Source of the DNA: Nitrosospira multiformis
Lineage (GTDB): Bacteria > Pseudomonadota > Gammaproteobacteria > Burkholderiales > Nitrosomonadaceae
Direction of reading: 5' to 3'
Assembly (NCBI RefSeq): GCF_900110185.1
Contig: NZ_FOCT01000002.1
Location: 124,001-188,000, forward strand
Length of the DNA stretch: 64,000 bases
The notes beneath the pieces are model-generated. The model was not told the origin of the DNA, searched no databases, and saw nothing but the letters and a program-made list of their open reading frames with translations. A program made the position numbers and the translations under genes. This document shows, in pieces, positions 11,605 to 25,378 of this stretch (its first letter is position 1; every line of letters begins with the position of its first letter).

Positions 11605-12441
11605 ATGGGCACGTTCAGGCAACACAGCGTTCTGCCCGGATTCAATCTGGCGCTTGGATTTACGTTGCTTTATCTGAGTCTGATTGTTCTGATTCCAATC
11701 TCGGCAGCATTTGTTCGCACTGCAGAACTCACCTTGCCCGAATTCTGGGATGTGGTGACGACACCAAGGGTATTGGCTTCCTATCGGTTGACATTTGGGG
11801 CCTCATTCGCAGCGGCGCTGCTCAATGCGATATTCGGGCTCCTGGTTGCGTGGGTGCTGGTGCGTTACCACTTTCCAGGAAAGAAGCTGATCGATTCGCT
11901 GGTAGATCTTCCATTTGCCCTGCCCACCGCGGTAGCCGGTATTGCCCTGACAGCGCTCTATGCGGGGAACGGGTGGCTCGGCCAGTATCTGGAGCCGCTT
12001 GGCCTCAAGGTTGCCTTTACGCCAGCGGGAGTCTTCGTGGCGCTGACGTTTATCGGATTGCCATTTGTAGTGCGAACGGTGCAACCTGTGCTGGAAGACC
12101 TCGAACCTGAACTGGAAGAAGCAGCGGCTACGCTCGGCGCGACCCGCTTGCAGACGTTCCTGCGAGTCATTTTTCCCGCGATTTTTCCGGCATTGATAAC
12201 CGGCTTTGCGCTTGCCTTTGCCCGTGCGATCGGGGAATACGGGTCCGTTATTTTTATTGCGGGCAACATGCCGATGATTTCCGAAATCACGCCGCTCCTG
12301 ATCATTACCAAGCTCGAGCAGTACGACTATGCAGGCGCTACGGCGCTCGCCGTGGTCATGCTCGTGATTTCTTTCGTGTTGCTCCTGATCATCAACCTGC
12401 TGCAATGGTGGAGTCGCAGCCGGAGTTCATCGTCAGTATGA
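11605..12441 (+). CDS. cysT: Sulfate/thiosulfate ABC transporter permease CysT
   Basis: A 278-residue inner-membrane permease with about six hydrophobic helices. It starts [19 protein letters not shown] and has the EAA coupling loop, [21 protein letters not shown], that contacts the ATPase. The family segments [16 protein letters not shown] and [16 protein letters not shown] identify CysT (CysU). With CysW it forms the channel for sulfate delivered by Sbp. I chose ATG 11605, one base after the EAL stop. An open frame extends upstream to 11431 but overlaps the EAL gene and is not CysT-like. It is 16 bases from cysW. Confidence 0.94.
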   Translation: MGTFRQHSVLPGFNLALGFTLLYLSLIVLIPISAAFVRTAELTLPEFWDVVTTPRVLASYRLTFGASFAAALLNAIFGLLVAWVLVRYHFPGKKLIDSLVDLPFALPTAVAGIALTALYAGNGWLGQYLEPLGLKVAFTPAGVFVALTFIGLPFVVRTVQPVLEDLEPELEEAAATLGATRLQTFLRVIFPAIFPALITGFALAFARAIGEYGSVIFIAGNMPMISEITPLLIITKLEQYDYAGATALAVVMLVISFVLLLIINLLQWWSRSRSSSSV

Positions 12442-12457
12442 GCATGAGGATATCCTG

Positions 12458-13339
12458 ATGACTGCTATTGCTCTTCCGTTGTCTGTCCCTTCAGGCCGGG
12501 TGCGGCCCGTCGAGGAATCCGCGTGGGTGCGGCGGTCCCTGATCGGGCTTGCGCTGGCCTTTCTTACACTCTTTCTCTTCGTACCGCTGATATCGGTTTT
12601 CTACGAAGCGCTCAAGAAAGGCTGGGATGTTTACATTGCCGCAATTACCGAGCCAGACGCAGTGTCCGCCATTCAGCTTACCCTGACCGCAGCCGCCATT
12701 GCAGTTCCACTTAATCTGGTATTCGGCGTAGCGGCAGCATGGGCGGTTGCCAAGTTTGAGTTCCGCGGCAAAAATCTCCTGGTCACGCTCATCGATTTGC
12801 CTTTTTCGGTTTCACCTGTCGTGTCCGGGCTCATCTATGTGCTTATTTTCGGCTTGCAGGGTTGGCTGGGCCCGTGGCTGGCGGAACACGACATCAAGAT
12901 TATCTTTGCGGTGCCCGGTATTGTGCTGGCGACCATATTCGTCACGGTCCCCTTTATCGCACGCGAACTGATTCCCCTGATGCAATCCCAGGGGGCCGAA
13001 GAGGAAGAAGCGGCCGTGGTACTCGGGGCGAGCGGCTGGCAGATATTCTTCCGTGTAACGCTTCCCAATATTAAATGGGGCCTGCTTTACGGTGTCATCC
13101 TTTGTAATGCGCGCGCAATGGGAGAGTTTGGTGCAGTATCGGTGGTATCCGGGCATATCCGTGGGAGCACCAATACTTTGCCGCTGCATGTCGAGATTCT
13201 TTATAACGAATATAACTTCGCGGCCGCCTTTGCCGTGGCGTCGCTGCTCGCCCTGCTCGCCCTGATCACATTGGCATTGAAGACTATCGTTGAATCAAAA
13301 ACCCGGGAAAAACCGGAAACCGCAGGAATACAAGAATGA
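12458..13339 (+). CDS. cysW: Sulfate/thiosulfate ABC transporter permease CysW
   Basis: A 293-residue inner-membrane permease paired with CysT. GAGGATATCCTG precedes the ATG. The N-terminal tail holds about 28 residues before the first helix ([14 protein letters not shown]). The EAA loop reads [23 protein letters not shown], and the segment [19 protein letters not shown] is characteristic of CysW. Its last codons overlap the cysA start by four bases (ATGA), so the two are translationally coupled. Together with Sbp and CysA it should form the complete high-affinity sulfate importer that feeds cysteine synthesis. Confidence 0.95.
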   Translation: MTAIALPLSVPSGRVRPVEESAWVRRSLIGLALAFLTLFLFVPLISVFYEALKKGWDVYIAAITEPDAVSAIQLTLTAAAIAVPLNLVFGVAAAWAVAKFEFRGKNLLVTLIDLPFSVSPVVSGLIYVLIFGLQGWLGPWLAEHDIKIIFAVPGIVLATIFVTVPFIARELIPLMQSQGAEEEEAAVVLGASGWQIFFRVTLPNIKWGLLYGVILCNARAMGEFGAVSVVSGHIRGSTNTLPLHVEILYNEYNFAAAFAVASLLALLALITLALKTIVESKTREKPETAGIQE

Positions 13340-14418
13340 GCATAGAAATTCGTAACCTTTCCAAACAATTCGGCACGTTTTCCGCTCTACGCGACGTCAG
13401 CCTGGAAGTAAAGTCCGGTGAGCTGCTCGCGCTGCTCGGCCCTTCAGGATCAGGGAAAACGACCCTGCTGCGTGTCATTGCGGGACTGGAAGCAGCGGAT
13501 ACCGGCCAAGTGCTGTTCCAGGGCGAAGACGCAACGGATCAGCACGTCCGTGAGCGCCAGGTGGGCTTTGTATTCCAGCACTACGCCCTGTTCCGGAACA
13601 TGACCATTTTCGAAAACGTAGCCTTCGGTCTGCGTGTACGTCCGAAAAAATTCCGCCCTTCCACAGCGGAGATTCAGCAACGCGTACATGAGTTGCTAAA
13701 ACTGGTGCAACTGGACTGGCTGGCAGACCGCTACCCGCATCAACTCTCGGGAGGGCAACGCCAGAGAATCGCCCTGGCACGAGCATTGGCTGTGGAACCC
13801 AAGGTCCTGCTACTCGACGAACCATTTGGGGCGCTGGATGCCAAGGTGCGCAAGGAATTGCGTTCATGGCTTAGAAGACTTCACGATGAGATGCATATCA
13901 CCAGTGTGTTCGTCACCCATGACCAGGAAGAGGCATTGGAGGTCGCGGATCGGGTTGTAGTCATGAACGAAGGTCGCATCGAGCAGATCGGTACGCCAGA
14001 TGAGGTATACGAGCACCCCGCAAGCCCGTTCGTGTACAAATTCCTGGGCAAGGTGAATCTTTTCCATGGACGGCTCCATCGCGGTCGCGCCTGGATAGGG
14101 GGGATCGAAATCGATGCGCCGGAGCATACCGAGACCGAAGAGCTCTCAGGGGTGGCCTATGTGCGTCCGCATGACATCCATGTGGATAAGGTGGACAATG
14201 CCTTGAATGGAGAGGGAGCAATTGCCGCGCATGTGTCCCACATTCTCTCGGTGGGCCCGGTAGTTCGCCTCCAGCTGATGCGCGATGACGGCAAAGATAA
14301 GGAATTGATCGAAGTCGAAATCAGCAGGGAGCGCTTTCGCGAACTGCAGCTGACGCGAGGCGATCAGGTTTTCATCAAACCTTCCCGTTTCGATCTCTTC
14401 CCGGCGCAGGTACACTAA
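13336..14418 (+). CDS. cysA: Sulfate/thiosulfate ABC transporter ATP-binding protein CysA
   Basis: A 360-residue ATPase that powers the CysTW channel from the cytoplasmic face. Walker [10 protein letters not shown] is at residues 35-43. The signature [14 protein letters not shown], Walker [13 protein letters not shown] and the switch HDQEEAL follow in order. The C-terminal third, from about residue 240, is the TOBE-type regulatory domain starting [12 protein letters not shown], which is usual for CysA. The start overlaps cysW by four bases. It is the last gene of the cluster and faces the minus-strand cupredoxin gene across about 110 bases. All catalytic motifs look intact. Confidence 0.96.
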   Translation: MSIEIRNLSKQFGTFSALRDVSLEVKSGELLALLGPSGSGKTTLLRVIAGLEAADTGQVLFQGEDATDQHVRERQVGFVFQHYALFRNMTIFENVAFGLRVRPKKFRPSTAEIQQRVHELLKLVQLDWLADRYPHQLSGGQRQRIALARALAVEPKVLLLDEPFGALDAKVRKELRSWLRRLHDEMHITSVFVTHDQEEALEVADRVVVMNEGRIEQIGTPDEVYEHPASPFVYKFLGKVNLFHGRLHRGRAWIGGIEIDAPEHTETEELSGVAYVRPHDIHVDKVDNALNGEGAIAAHVSHILSVGPVVRLQLMRDDGKDKELIEVEISRERFRELQLTRGDQVFIKPSRFDLFPAQVH

Positions 14419-14446
14419 CAGGCTTGACTTACCAGGCTACGGATTT

Positions 14447-14464
14447 AACGGTATTGATACCGTT
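14447..14464. terminator. Short perfect inverted repeat between convergent genes
   Basis: AACGGTAT and ATACCGTT form a perfect 8-bp stem around TG in the spacer between cysA and the convergent cupredoxin gene. The loop is only two bases and no long T-run follows, so termination is a guess from position. A protein-binding palindrome is equally possible. Confidence 0.3.
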
Positions 14465-14532
14465 TCCTGGAACAAGAGGAGAACGGCAGTCCGTGCGGAA
14501 GCCGCATGAGGACAGCCCGCAAGCCATGCCGG

Positions 14533-14967
14533 CTACTCGACAATCTCCAGAACCCCCTCCATCCCGTGTTCCCTATGGCTCTTGAAAAAGAGCAGCTTCT
14601 TCGGACAATAGAAAGCATATTTGCCTGACGCGGTCGGGGTAAAAGTGAATGTTTGAGAATCGCGGCCAAGATCTTCATCGATCGAGATATTCGCTTTGGG
14701 AACTTTTAGCAGCAGGCCGTGAGGGATGACGCCCTGTTCTACTCGAACGACAAGCATTACAGGCACGTTGACTTTGACGATGATGTGCCTGGGGCGGAAG
14801 AAATAGTCGCCCGCCAGAATGTTCACGTGTTGCACGCCCTTACTGTCCACCGTTGCCCGGTAGGGTTCATTCCCTGACTGAGCGGCGACACGTCCCGCTG
14901 TGAAGCTGATCATCAGCGCCAGTAACAGGGATAAAAATCGGGGGAATAAAAACCGCTGTAGTTTCAT
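14533..14967 (-). CDS. Exported cupredoxin-domain protein
   Basis: A 144-residue protein with a signal peptide (residues about 1-29, ending RVAA/QS) and a single cupredoxin-like domain. Likely copper ligands are His83 (VIPHGLLL), then Cys121, His131 or His134, and Met136 in the C-terminal loop YCPKK...SHREHGMEGVLEI. This spacing resembles the CuA/quinol-oxidase subunit II-like cupredoxins rather than azurin. It may be a small periplasmic electron carrier or copper-handling protein; the partner is not evident. It lies alone just downstream of the rRNA operon terminator and is convergent with cysA. No function beyond the domain can be assigned. Confidence 0.75.
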   Translation of the reverse strand: MKLQRFLFPRFLSLLLALMISFTAGRVAAQSGNEPYRATVDSKGVQHVNILAGDYFFRPRHIIVKVNVPVMLVVRVEQGVIPHGLLLKVPKANISIDEDLGRDSQTFTFTPTASGKYAFYCPKKLLFFKSHREHGMEGVLEIVE

Positions 14968-15072
14968 GATGATTTCCTCGCCTGATGATTTCCTTGTCCC
15001 TTGTCGTCTGACGCTGAAATTCGACCGTGGAAACTTGCATACGCAAGAATAAGCTGATTCCGACGTATCAAC

Positions 15073-15108
15073 AAAAAAGCCCCGACTCGCAGGAGTCGGG
15101 GCTTTTTT
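15073..15108 (-). terminator. Rho-independent terminator of the rRNA operon
   Basis: AGCCCCGACTC and GAGTCGGGGCT pair around a short loop, with an A-run on one side and a T-run on the other. It lies just after 5S rRNA on the minus strand and should end the rrn transcript before the cupredoxin gene. The symmetry could allow termination in both directions. Confidence 0.9.
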
Positions 15109-15116
15109 CTATAAGG

Positions 15117-15231
15117 TGCCTGGCAGTGACCTACTTTCGCATGTGAAAACACACTATCATCGGCGCGACTTCGTTTCACGACCCTGTTCGGGATGGGAAG
15201 GGGTGGGTCCAAAGTGCTATGACCACCAAGC
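15117..15231 (-). rRNA. rrf: 5S ribosomal RNA
   Basis: About 115 nucleotides with the 5S landmarks: a GCTTGGTGGTCATAGC start, the CCCGAACAG loop and an AGTAGG stretch near the 3' end, closing with GCCAGGC. It is the last gene of the rRNA operon, about 120 bases after 23S. Ends are estimated from pairing of the terminal stem and may be off by a few bases. Confidence 0.93.
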
Positions 15232-15345
15232 GTAACTTTTAGTGGCATCCGACAAAAGCAATGAGCAATCCTGGCTTCTATCGAAAACCGCAATCTTGAA
15301 GAAGTAAATGGGAATGATTATATCTGAATAAACACCTTGTCCTTG

Positions 15346-18260
<2,915 letters not shown>

Positions 18261-18460
18261 GCTTTAGAAGCCGAAGCGGATGTCCTCGAAAAACTGACTA
18301 CTCTTCATCTTCCAAACCGGTGGTTACAGGTGTTTGCTTCGCATCGCATCCGACTAAAAATGCGATACGTCGATACAATCTAACCCATTATTCCGTTTCT
18401 CGGGAAAACGTAGCCTCACGGGCAACGTATCCGTCGATACGAAATATTTACTTCTTCCAG

Positions 18461-18472
18461 ATTGTTAAAGAA
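18461..18472 (-). promoter_or_regulatory. boxA antitermination site in the 16S-23S spacer
   Basis: On the minus strand the sequence reads TTCTTTAACAATCTGG, matching the boxA element that recruits NusB/S10 antitermination factors. It lies between tRNA-Ala and 23S, as in E. coli rrn operons. Confidence 0.75.
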
Positions 18473-18616
18473 CGTCGAGAACGAATACGAGGAATCCAAA
18501 GTTGAATAAAACAACCCGAAAACCTGAATGCTCCCGAAATACAGCCGCTGGTTAAAAACCAGAAGTAAACCCTTCCGTTTACTTCTGGCTTCTAATTAGA
18601 TAGTTGCTTTTCTGAT

Positions 18617-18692
18617 TGGTGGAGGTGAACGGGATCGAACCGATGACCCCCTGCTTGCAAAGCAGGTGCTCTCCCATCTGAGCTACACCCCC
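18617..18692 (-). tRNA. tRNA-Ala (anticodon TGC)
   Basis: A 76-nucleotide cloverleaf on the minus strand starting GGGGGTGTAGCTCAG, with anticodon stem-loop CCTGCTTTGCAAGCAGG (anticodon TGC), T-loop GGTTCGATCCC and an encoded CCA end. It lies in the rRNA spacer seven bases after tRNA-Ile and is released by processing of the same transcript. Confidence 0.97.
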
Positions 18693-18699
18693 TTTTAGT

Positions 18700-18776
<77 letters not shown>

Positions 18777-18897
18777 TGAACAGAGCCTGGAAACAAAGAG
18801 ATGGGCCTTTTGTGGTTCTCAAGCCTATTTCCTTAGCCCCCTAGCCTTGCTTTTCTAAACAACCGATAGGTTGTGGACACTCAAACAGGAATTTCTC

Positions 18898-20436
<1,539 letters not shown>

Positions 20437-20543
20437 AATACTGGTAAAACTCTCGCTTGACGTTATTCGATTCTGTTTTTCCCGAGTGATCGGGATGATC
20501 AGAATCTTGGTACGTTGTGCGAGCACTTCGATTCTTGGAACTG

Positions 20544-20570
20544 ACTGTTTCGCCTGAAAGGCGAAACAGT
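20544..20570 (-). other. Leader hairpin upstream of 16S rRNA
   Basis: ACTGTTTCGCC and GGCGAAACAGT form a perfect 11-bp stem around a five-base loop in the rrn leader. No T-run follows, so it is not a simple terminator. It lies between boxA and 16S, near the 5' processing arm, and may aid leader folding or cleavage. Confidence 0.6.
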
Positions 20571-20611
20571 TGTATGTCCCGTTCAAGTGCCCACACCTAT
20601 CGGCTGTAAAT

Positions 20612-20623
20612 TTTTAAAGAGCG
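20612..20623 (-). promoter_or_regulatory. boxA antitermination site in the rrn leader
   Basis: The minus strand reads CGCTCTTTAAAAATTT, close to the E. coli rrn boxA TGCTCTTTAACA. It lies about 50 bases downstream of promoter P2 and before 16S, the standard place for loading the rRNA antitermination complex. Confidence 0.75.
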
Positions 20624-20670
20624 ATGCTGGCTAACAAACTTTGTTACTAATGTCAGCTAGCGAAGGCGGC

Positions 20671-20698
20671 ATTATACAGACGCCAGATACCCGGTCAA
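20671..20698 (-). promoter_or_regulatory. rrn promoter P2 (proximal)
   Basis: On the minus strand TTGACC is followed after 16 bases by a perfect TATAAT and a GC-rich GCCGCC discriminator, as expected for a stringently controlled rRNA promoter. It drives the operon from about 225 bases upstream of 16S. Confidence 0.85.
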
Positions 20699-20716
20699 GG
20701 GTTTTTGATAAATTTT

Positions 20717-20857
20717 TTATTTTTCTTCGGAGATTCTTACTCTGGCAAACTTCCGTTTGCCCACCTGCACTATCACCATCTGACCACAAGGCAGCTTAAA
20801 AGTTTTGTCGCTTACTTTCTCGCCATTCGATTTTACACCACCTTGCTCGATCATGCG
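20717..20857 (-). pseudogene. Duplicated 3' tail of tyrS
   Basis: Forty-six codons and a stop that match the C-terminal end of TyrRS, starting [10 protein letters not shown] and ending [12 protein letters not shown]. Differences from the true gene include Ser for Leu in GGVKLNGE and Lys for Arg in KTFRLPC. It has no start of its own and sits between promoters P1 and P2, so it would be transcribed as part of the long rrn leader. It is a passive product of the tandem duplication. Confidence 0.88.
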
Positions 20858-20866
20858 AAAGGCGGC

Positions 20867-20894
20867 ATTATACAAGCGCCAGATACCCGGTCAA
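20867..20894 (-). promoter_or_regulatory. rrn promoter P1 (distal)
   Basis: The same elements as P2: TTGACC, a 16-base spacer, TATAAT and the GCCGCC discriminator, differing from P2 by two spacer bases next to the -10. It starts 19 bases after the tyrS stop. Transcripts from here cross the duplicated tyrS tail before reaching P2. Confidence 0.82.
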
Positions 20895-20912
20895 GGGTTT
20901 TTGATAAATTTT

Positions 20913-22124
20913 TTATTTTTCTTCGGAGATTCTTACTCTGGCAAACTTCCGTTTGCCCACCTGCACTATCACCATTTGACCACAAGGCAGCCTGAAAGTT
21001 TTGTCGCTCACCTTTTCGCCATTCAATTTTACACCACCTTGCTCGATCATGCGCAAGGCTTCGGTGGTGCTGGCAGTGAGTCCGGTCTGTTTGAGCAACT
21101 GCGCTATCGGCAATCCCTCTTTTCCAGCCTGCAGTATCTTTTCCGGCAGATCATCCGGGATACCTCCCCGCCTGAAGCGTGATTCGAAATCGGCGAGAGC
21201 GGCCTCGGCATCCTGCCTGCTATGAAAGCGGGTAACGATCTCCTGGGCAAACAGGACCTTGATGTCGCGAGGATTGCGCCCATTCCCTACGTCCTGCTGC
21301 CACTCACGAACAACGCGCAGCGGCTCGAACGACAACAACTCAATATACCGCCACATCAATTCGTCCGAAATAGACATCAACTTGCCGAACATGTTCCCCG
21401 GATTCTCGGTGATTCCGATGTAGTTGCCGGCAGACTTGGACATTTTATTGACGCCGTCCAGTCCTTCGAGAAGCGGCATCGTGATGACGCATTGCGACGC
21501 TTGCCCGAAGTGTTTCTGCAACTCCCGTCCCATCAGCAAATTGAATTTCTGATCAGTGCCTCCCAGTTCGATATCTGCATGGAGCGCGACCGAGTCATAG
21601 CCTTGAATCAACGGGTATAAAAATTCATGAATGGCAATGGGTTTATTGCTCCGGTAGCGTTTGCCAAAATCGTCCCGCTCCAGCATACGCGCGACCGTAT
21701 GAGTTGCAGCCAGTTTGATCAGATCGGCGGCATTCAGCTTATCCATCCATGCGGAGTTGAACACCACCTCCGTCTGTTCAGGTTTGAGTATGCGGAACAC
21801 CTGGTCCTGATAGGATTTCGCATTCTCGGCTACCTGCTCGCGGGAAAGTGGGGGGCGCGTGGTATTCTTGCCGCTGGGATCGCCGATCATCCCTGTAAAG
21901 TCGCCAATCAGGAATAGGGCATGATGCCCTAAATCCTGTAAGTGGCGCATTTTATTCAGCAGAACGGTATGACCCAGATGCAAGTCAGGTGCTGTAGGAT
22001 CGAATCCAGCCTTGATTCTGAGTGGACGATTCTGGGCAAGCTTCTGCTCCAGCTCGTCTTCCAGCAAAAGCTCACTGCAACCACGCTTGATGATTTCGAT
22101 TTGTTCTGAAATGGGTATCGTCAC
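20913..22124 (-). CDS. tyrS: Tyrosyl-tRNA synthetase
   Basis: A 403-residue class I synthetase that charges tRNA-Tyr. The ATP-site motif HLGH is at residues 49-52 and KMSKS appears in [15 protein letters not shown] in the middle of the protein. This KMSKS form and the length place it in the TyrZ-like branch rather than with E. coli TyrS. The last 60 residues form the S4-type RNA-binding domain ending RISEEK. The start is GTG at 22124, since the ATG two bases upstream is out of frame. The gene ends directly before rrn promoter P1, so readthrough into the rRNA operon is possible, and its last 46 codons are duplicated downstream. Confidence 0.95.
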   Translation of the reverse strand: MTIPISEQIEIIKRGCSELLLEDELEQKLAQNRPLRIKAGFDPTAPDLHLGHTVLLNKMRHLQDLGHHALFLIGDFTGMIGDPSGKNTTRPPLSREQVAENAKSYQDQVFRILKPEQTEVVFNSAWMDKLNAADLIKLAATHTVARMLERDDFGKRYRSNKPIAIHEFLYPLIQGYDSVALHADIELGGTDQKFNLLMGRELQKHFGQASQCVITMPLLEGLDGVNKMSKSAGNYIGITENPGNMFGKLMSISDELMWRYIELLSFEPLRVVREWQQDVGNGRNPRDIKVLFAQEIVTRFHSRQDAEAALADFESRFRRGGIPDDLPEKILQAGKEGLPIAQLLKQTGLTASTTEALRMIEQGGVKLNGEKVSDKTFRLPCGQMVIVQVGKRKFARVRISEEK

Positions 22125-22141
22125 ATCAGCAGGTCGCGGGA

Positions 22142-22759
22142 TTATTTATCGTTGTCAGCGGCAAAGCCCCAGTTGATCAGCTTGTCGAGCACGGCATTGA
22201 CATAATCCGCGCGCCGGTTCTGGTAATCAAGGTAGTAGGCGTGTTCCCAGACATCGATCGTTAAGAGCGGCTTCATTCCTTTTGTGAGCGGCAGATCCGC
22301 GTTACCCGTCTTTATCACCTGCAGCCTGTCGCCATCGCTTACCAGCCATGCCCATCCGCTGCCGAACTGGGTTGTGGCTGCCGTCGCCAGTTCCTTTTTG
22401 CAAACCTCCACGCTACCGAAAGCGGTCTCGATTTTTTGCTTCAGCGAGGCGGGTGGTTCACCACCGCCCTTGGGCGATAAACTGTTCCAGTAAAAGGTAT
22501 GGTTCCACACCTGGGCAGCGTTATTGAAAATTCCTGCCTTGTCTGCCTTGCCCGCCGTGGAAGTGATGATCTCCTCCAGAGACATATCCGCTAGATCTGT
22601 ACCTGCAACCAGCTTGTTGAGATTATCGACATATGTCTTGTGATGCTTCCCGTAGTGGAAGCCAAGCGTATTTGCCGAAATGACGGGGTCCAGTGCGTTA
22701 TCCGCATAGGGTAAAGGTGGCAGAACATACGGGGCGCTACCGGTATTTTGATTGCTCAT
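22142..22759 (-). CDS. sodB: Superoxide dismutase (Fe/Mn type)
   Basis: A 205-residue cytoplasmic enzyme converting superoxide to oxygen and peroxide. Metal ligands appear in the expected order: His in [13 protein letters not shown], His in QVWNHTFYW, and Asp and His in [11 protein letters not shown]. The GSGWAWLV stretch and overall length favour the iron form (SodB), but metal use cannot be proved by reading. I start at ATG 22759 because GGGAG lies six bases upstream; another ATG five codons earlier is in frame. It lies 17 bases before tyrS on the same strand and may be cotranscribed with it. Confidence 0.93.
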   Translation of the reverse strand: MSNQNTGSAPYVLPPLPYADNALDPVISANTLGFHYGKHHKTYVDNLNKLVAGTDLADMSLEEIITSTAGKADKAGIFNNAAQVWNHTFYWNSLSPKGGGEPPASLKQKIETAFGSVEVCKKELATAATTQFGSGWAWLVSDGDRLQVIKTGNADLPLTKGMKPLLTIDVWEHAYYLDYQNRRADYVNAVLDKLINWGFAADNDK

Positions 22760-23313
22760 TGTTTTCACTCCCATGTGGTGACATAAAAATTTGATCGGTG
22801 CCGCGCTTTCCTCTGAAACCTTGACAAGAGATCAGCGCATCCTGATACCAGACATACTGGACATCTCCCGCAAAATAGAGCCGAGGATACGGATAAAAAA
22901 CGGAGCCAGAGTTTTCAGTTCCATTTCGTAATGCACTTGCAGGGAGAATTATATTTATGAGGGCAAGTATATCCGAAAACAGGAATACCTACCCAGCGCT
23001 CCCCGTGCAGCAATCACTTTTGCAAGTCAGGTGTGGAAACAAATTGCTCGAGCGCAGCAATAACCCCACGAATGGCCGTTACTCCCCAAAGCTGTCTCCG
23101 CTTTACCCGGAGCGGCGTCGAAGCTCTCGATACTTTCAGTAAGATTATGGAACCTGTCATTACATGTCCCAAGTATCGGGCTGCAGGACGTGCTCCTTTG
23201 GCAGGCTCAGGGCAGGATTTTTAACAGGAACCGAAATATCGACTATGCTTGATTACATATGGACGCATCGATCCCGGTAGCAACAGAATTTCTCAAATCA
23301 GCAGGCCCGAATC
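22760..23313. other. Intergenic region without recognisable gene
   Basis: About 550 bases between the divergent sodB and fadL-like genes. It must hold both promoters. Open frames here are short and have no ribosome site or family resemblance. A segment near 23196-23214 (TTTGGCAGGCTCAGGGCAGG) resembles a common dispersed spacer repeat. Nothing else stands out. Confidence 0.4.
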
Positions 23314-24576
23314 ATGCAAACTTCCAGATTACTATTGATGCCTTTGCTGTTGGCAGGAGCCCTGTTCGTTGACAATTGCGCTGTCGCGGCAGGATTCGCT
23401 CTGCAAAACCAGAATGGGGCCGGAAACGGCTACGCCTATGCCGGCGCGGCGGCTGTCGCGCAAGACGCATCCACGATTTATTTCAATCCGGCTGGCATGA
23501 CCTACCTTGCTCCCGGACATCATGTTTCCGGAGCGGGCAACCTGCTCATCCGGTCCTTGAGATTCAAGAATACGGGCAGCAGTCCTTTCCTCAGCTATCC
23601 CCTGGGCGATAATGGCGGCCAAGCCGGAGGCCTCTCGCCAATCCCCGCTTTTTACTGGAGCATGTCGCTGGGTTCTGCCTTCCGCCTCGGATTGGGAGTA
23701 TCCCCCACCTTTGGCAACTCCACGGAATGGAACAAGACCTTTATTGGCCGTTACCAGGGAAGATTCTCTGAAATATTGGCGATTAATTTCAATCCGAGCT
23801 TTGCCTGGCAGTTGAGCGAGGATGTCTCGATTGGCGCGGGCTTGAATATCGTGAAGTTTGACGCGGATCTGCGCAGCATGGTGCCCGTAACATCCCTGCT
23901 GCCCCTCCCGGTAGACGTTGAAACAAAGATGAAAGGGGATGATGTAGGCTTTGGCTATAACCTTGGCGTCATGTTTCGGTTTTCACCGTCCACGCGCATG
24001 GGGTTGACTTACAGATCAACGGTGGATTTGAAAGTTGACGGCCGACTGAGCGCGCCTGGCACTGTCATTCCCGCTTCGGTCGCTCTCGAGCTTCCAAACA
24101 CTGCGTCGCTGGCAATCTTTCACATGATGAGCGATCGATTGCGATTGCTTGCAGACCTGACCTGGACAGGCTGGGGCCACATCCCGGCAATTGTCGCCAC
24201 AAGTCGTGCTTCCGGCGCCATTCTCGCAAATGAACGGCTGGGATTCGAAGACAGTTTCCGCGTGGGTCTTGGTACGCAATATCAATATACGGACCGCCTT
24301 CGACTCCACGCCGGGTTCGCCTACGACCAATCCCCCGTGCGTAACGCCAGGGATCGATCCGTACGTCTGCCGGACTCCGATCGTTTCTGGTTAGCGGTGG
24401 GTCTCAACCAGAAACTTGGCGAACGAACGTCGATCGACGTAGGGTATTCACATGTGTTCTTCAAAGGAGCGGAGATCGAGCGCTCCACCTTCCCGAACCC
24501 ATCGCTTCAGGTAGTGCGCGGCTCATTCAACACAGACGCACACATCATTTCCCTTCAACTCAATCACCACTTCTGA
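23314..24576 (+). CDS. FadL/OmpP1/TodX-family outer-membrane transporter
   Basis: A 420-residue outer-membrane barrel with a signal peptide of about 25 residues (ending VAA/GF). The mature start GFALQNQNGAGNGYAYAGAAA followed by DASTIYFNPAGMTYL is the signature of the FadL plug domain. The C-terminal strands end in LNHHF. The family carries long-chain fatty acids or other hydrophobic molecules across the outer membrane; the substrate here is unknown. It stands alone on the plus strand, 47 bases from the convergent haemoglobin gene. Confidence 0.9.
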   Translation: MQTSRLLLMPLLLAGALFVDNCAVAAGFALQNQNGAGNGYAYAGAAAVAQDASTIYFNPAGMTYLAPGHHVSGAGNLLIRSLRFKNTGSSPFLSYPLGDNGGQAGGLSPIPAFYWSMSLGSAFRLGLGVSPTFGNSTEWNKTFIGRYQGRFSEILAINFNPSFAWQLSEDVSIGAGLNIVKFDADLRSMVPVTSLLPLPVDVETKMKGDDVGFGYNLGVMFRFSPSTRMGLTYRSTVDLKVDGRLSAPGTVIPASVALELPNTASLAIFHMMSDRLRLLADLTWTGWGHIPAIVATSRASGAILANERLGFEDSFRVGLGTQYQYTDRLRLHAGFAYDQSPVRNARDRSVRLPDSDRFWLAVGLNQKLGERTSIDVGYSHVFFKGAEIERSTFPNPSLQVVRGSFNTDAHIISLQLNHHF

Positions 24577-24623
24577 TTTCGTCAGGACGACCGACCATCC
24601 GTTAGCGGCTCCCAGAGTGAGGA

Positions 24624-25049
24624 CTACGCACCGCAGAGTTCCACCAGCTGCCTGTTGGGGTAGCGCTCCATTTGATATCTTAGCCAAAGCCTGCTGCCGA
24701 TATGCCGCGCCAGCATATCCGCGTTGAACTGTAAATTGGCGTTTTCCATCCCACTCGTGGTCTGATGAAAAAGTTGAAGCCATCGTTCGAATAATTCAGG
24801 CGTCAGTCCGGGCAGGGCTACATGCTTGGGCATGGGCGCGCCGCGAAACCTGCTTGTTCCCCGCAGCTTCATCGACCAGAAATTGATCATCTGTACGAAA
24901 TGCGCGTCCCAGTCAGTAACATGAGCCTCGAAGATCGGACCGAGCAGTGGATCCTTTCTGGCCGTTGCATAAAACGTATGAACTAGATAGGAAATCTCTT
25001 CTTCTGTACACAGGGCTGGATCGGGAGCAAAGAATTGTGGTTCAGACAT
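24624..25049 (-). CDS. Group III truncated haemoglobin
   Basis: A 141-residue globin of the TrHb3 class. Typical segments are EEEISYLVHTFYATARKDPLLGPIF, the NFWSMKLRGTSRFRG stretch and PMPKHVALPGLTPELFERWLQLF, whose His is the likely proximal haem ligand. Members bind oxygen or nitric oxide, and roles in NO handling or respiration have been proposed. I start at ATG 25049 (MSEPQFF), which fits the family. The frame stays open to 25184, but that extra part is not globin-like. It sits alone between the FadL-type gene and the rpoS operon. Confidence 0.88.
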   Translation of the reverse strand: MSEPQFFAPDPALCTEEEISYLVHTFYATARKDPLLGPIFEAHVTDWDAHFVQMINFWSMKLRGTSRFRGAPMPKHVALPGLTPELFERWLQLFHQTTSGMENANLQFNADMLARHIGSRLWLRYQMERYPNRQLVELCGA

Positions 25050-25378
25050 GGCGGTGATTGTGATATCTTGGAAAGTGAGAATTTCATCGCAAAAGGCGAT
25101 ACCGGGACTTAGCTCTGATTCATATTCGAAAGCGGGATTACACTTAGCCTTACTTACTCGGAAATGGTTTGGCGAGTAGACCAAACCTCAAGTATATCCC
25201 GTACTTTAGACAAGTATGAATGTCATAAGTTCAGTAGTCAAAGTTTAAACCAAAGAGTTTAAATCAATCCAAACCGAACGGATCGGTGAAATGATTTGTA
25301 AAATGAAAGTTTGTCGCCAAAGCGATCAAACCCGTGTTGATTGCCTAGGGTTGAAGACTCCAGGAGGTTGAAAACTTA

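Larger units (their letters stand above)
20665..21056. repeat. 196-bp tandem duplication: rrn promoter plus tyrS 3' end
   Basis: Unit A spans about 20665-20860 and unit B about 20861-21056, an exact period of 196 bases with roughly ten substitutions between them (about 95% identical). Each unit holds one strong sigma-70 promoter and the last 46 codons of tyrS. Unit B is the true end of tyrS and the distal promoter P1; unit A is the copy, with a decayed tyrS tail and promoter P2. The junction falls at a short similarity between GCCTTCGC after the promoter and GCCTTGCGC inside tyrS, consistent with slippage or unequal exchange. Confidence 0.9.

Noticed and set aside
20705..21182. Two overlapping plus-strand frames with repeated [24 protein letters not shown] segments
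   Set aside because: The internal repetition looked interesting, but it is the antisense reading of the tyrS tail duplication.
22957..23142. A 61-codon open frame in the sodB-fadL spacer
   Set aside because: It has no ribosome site, no family resemblance and ordinary spacer composition.
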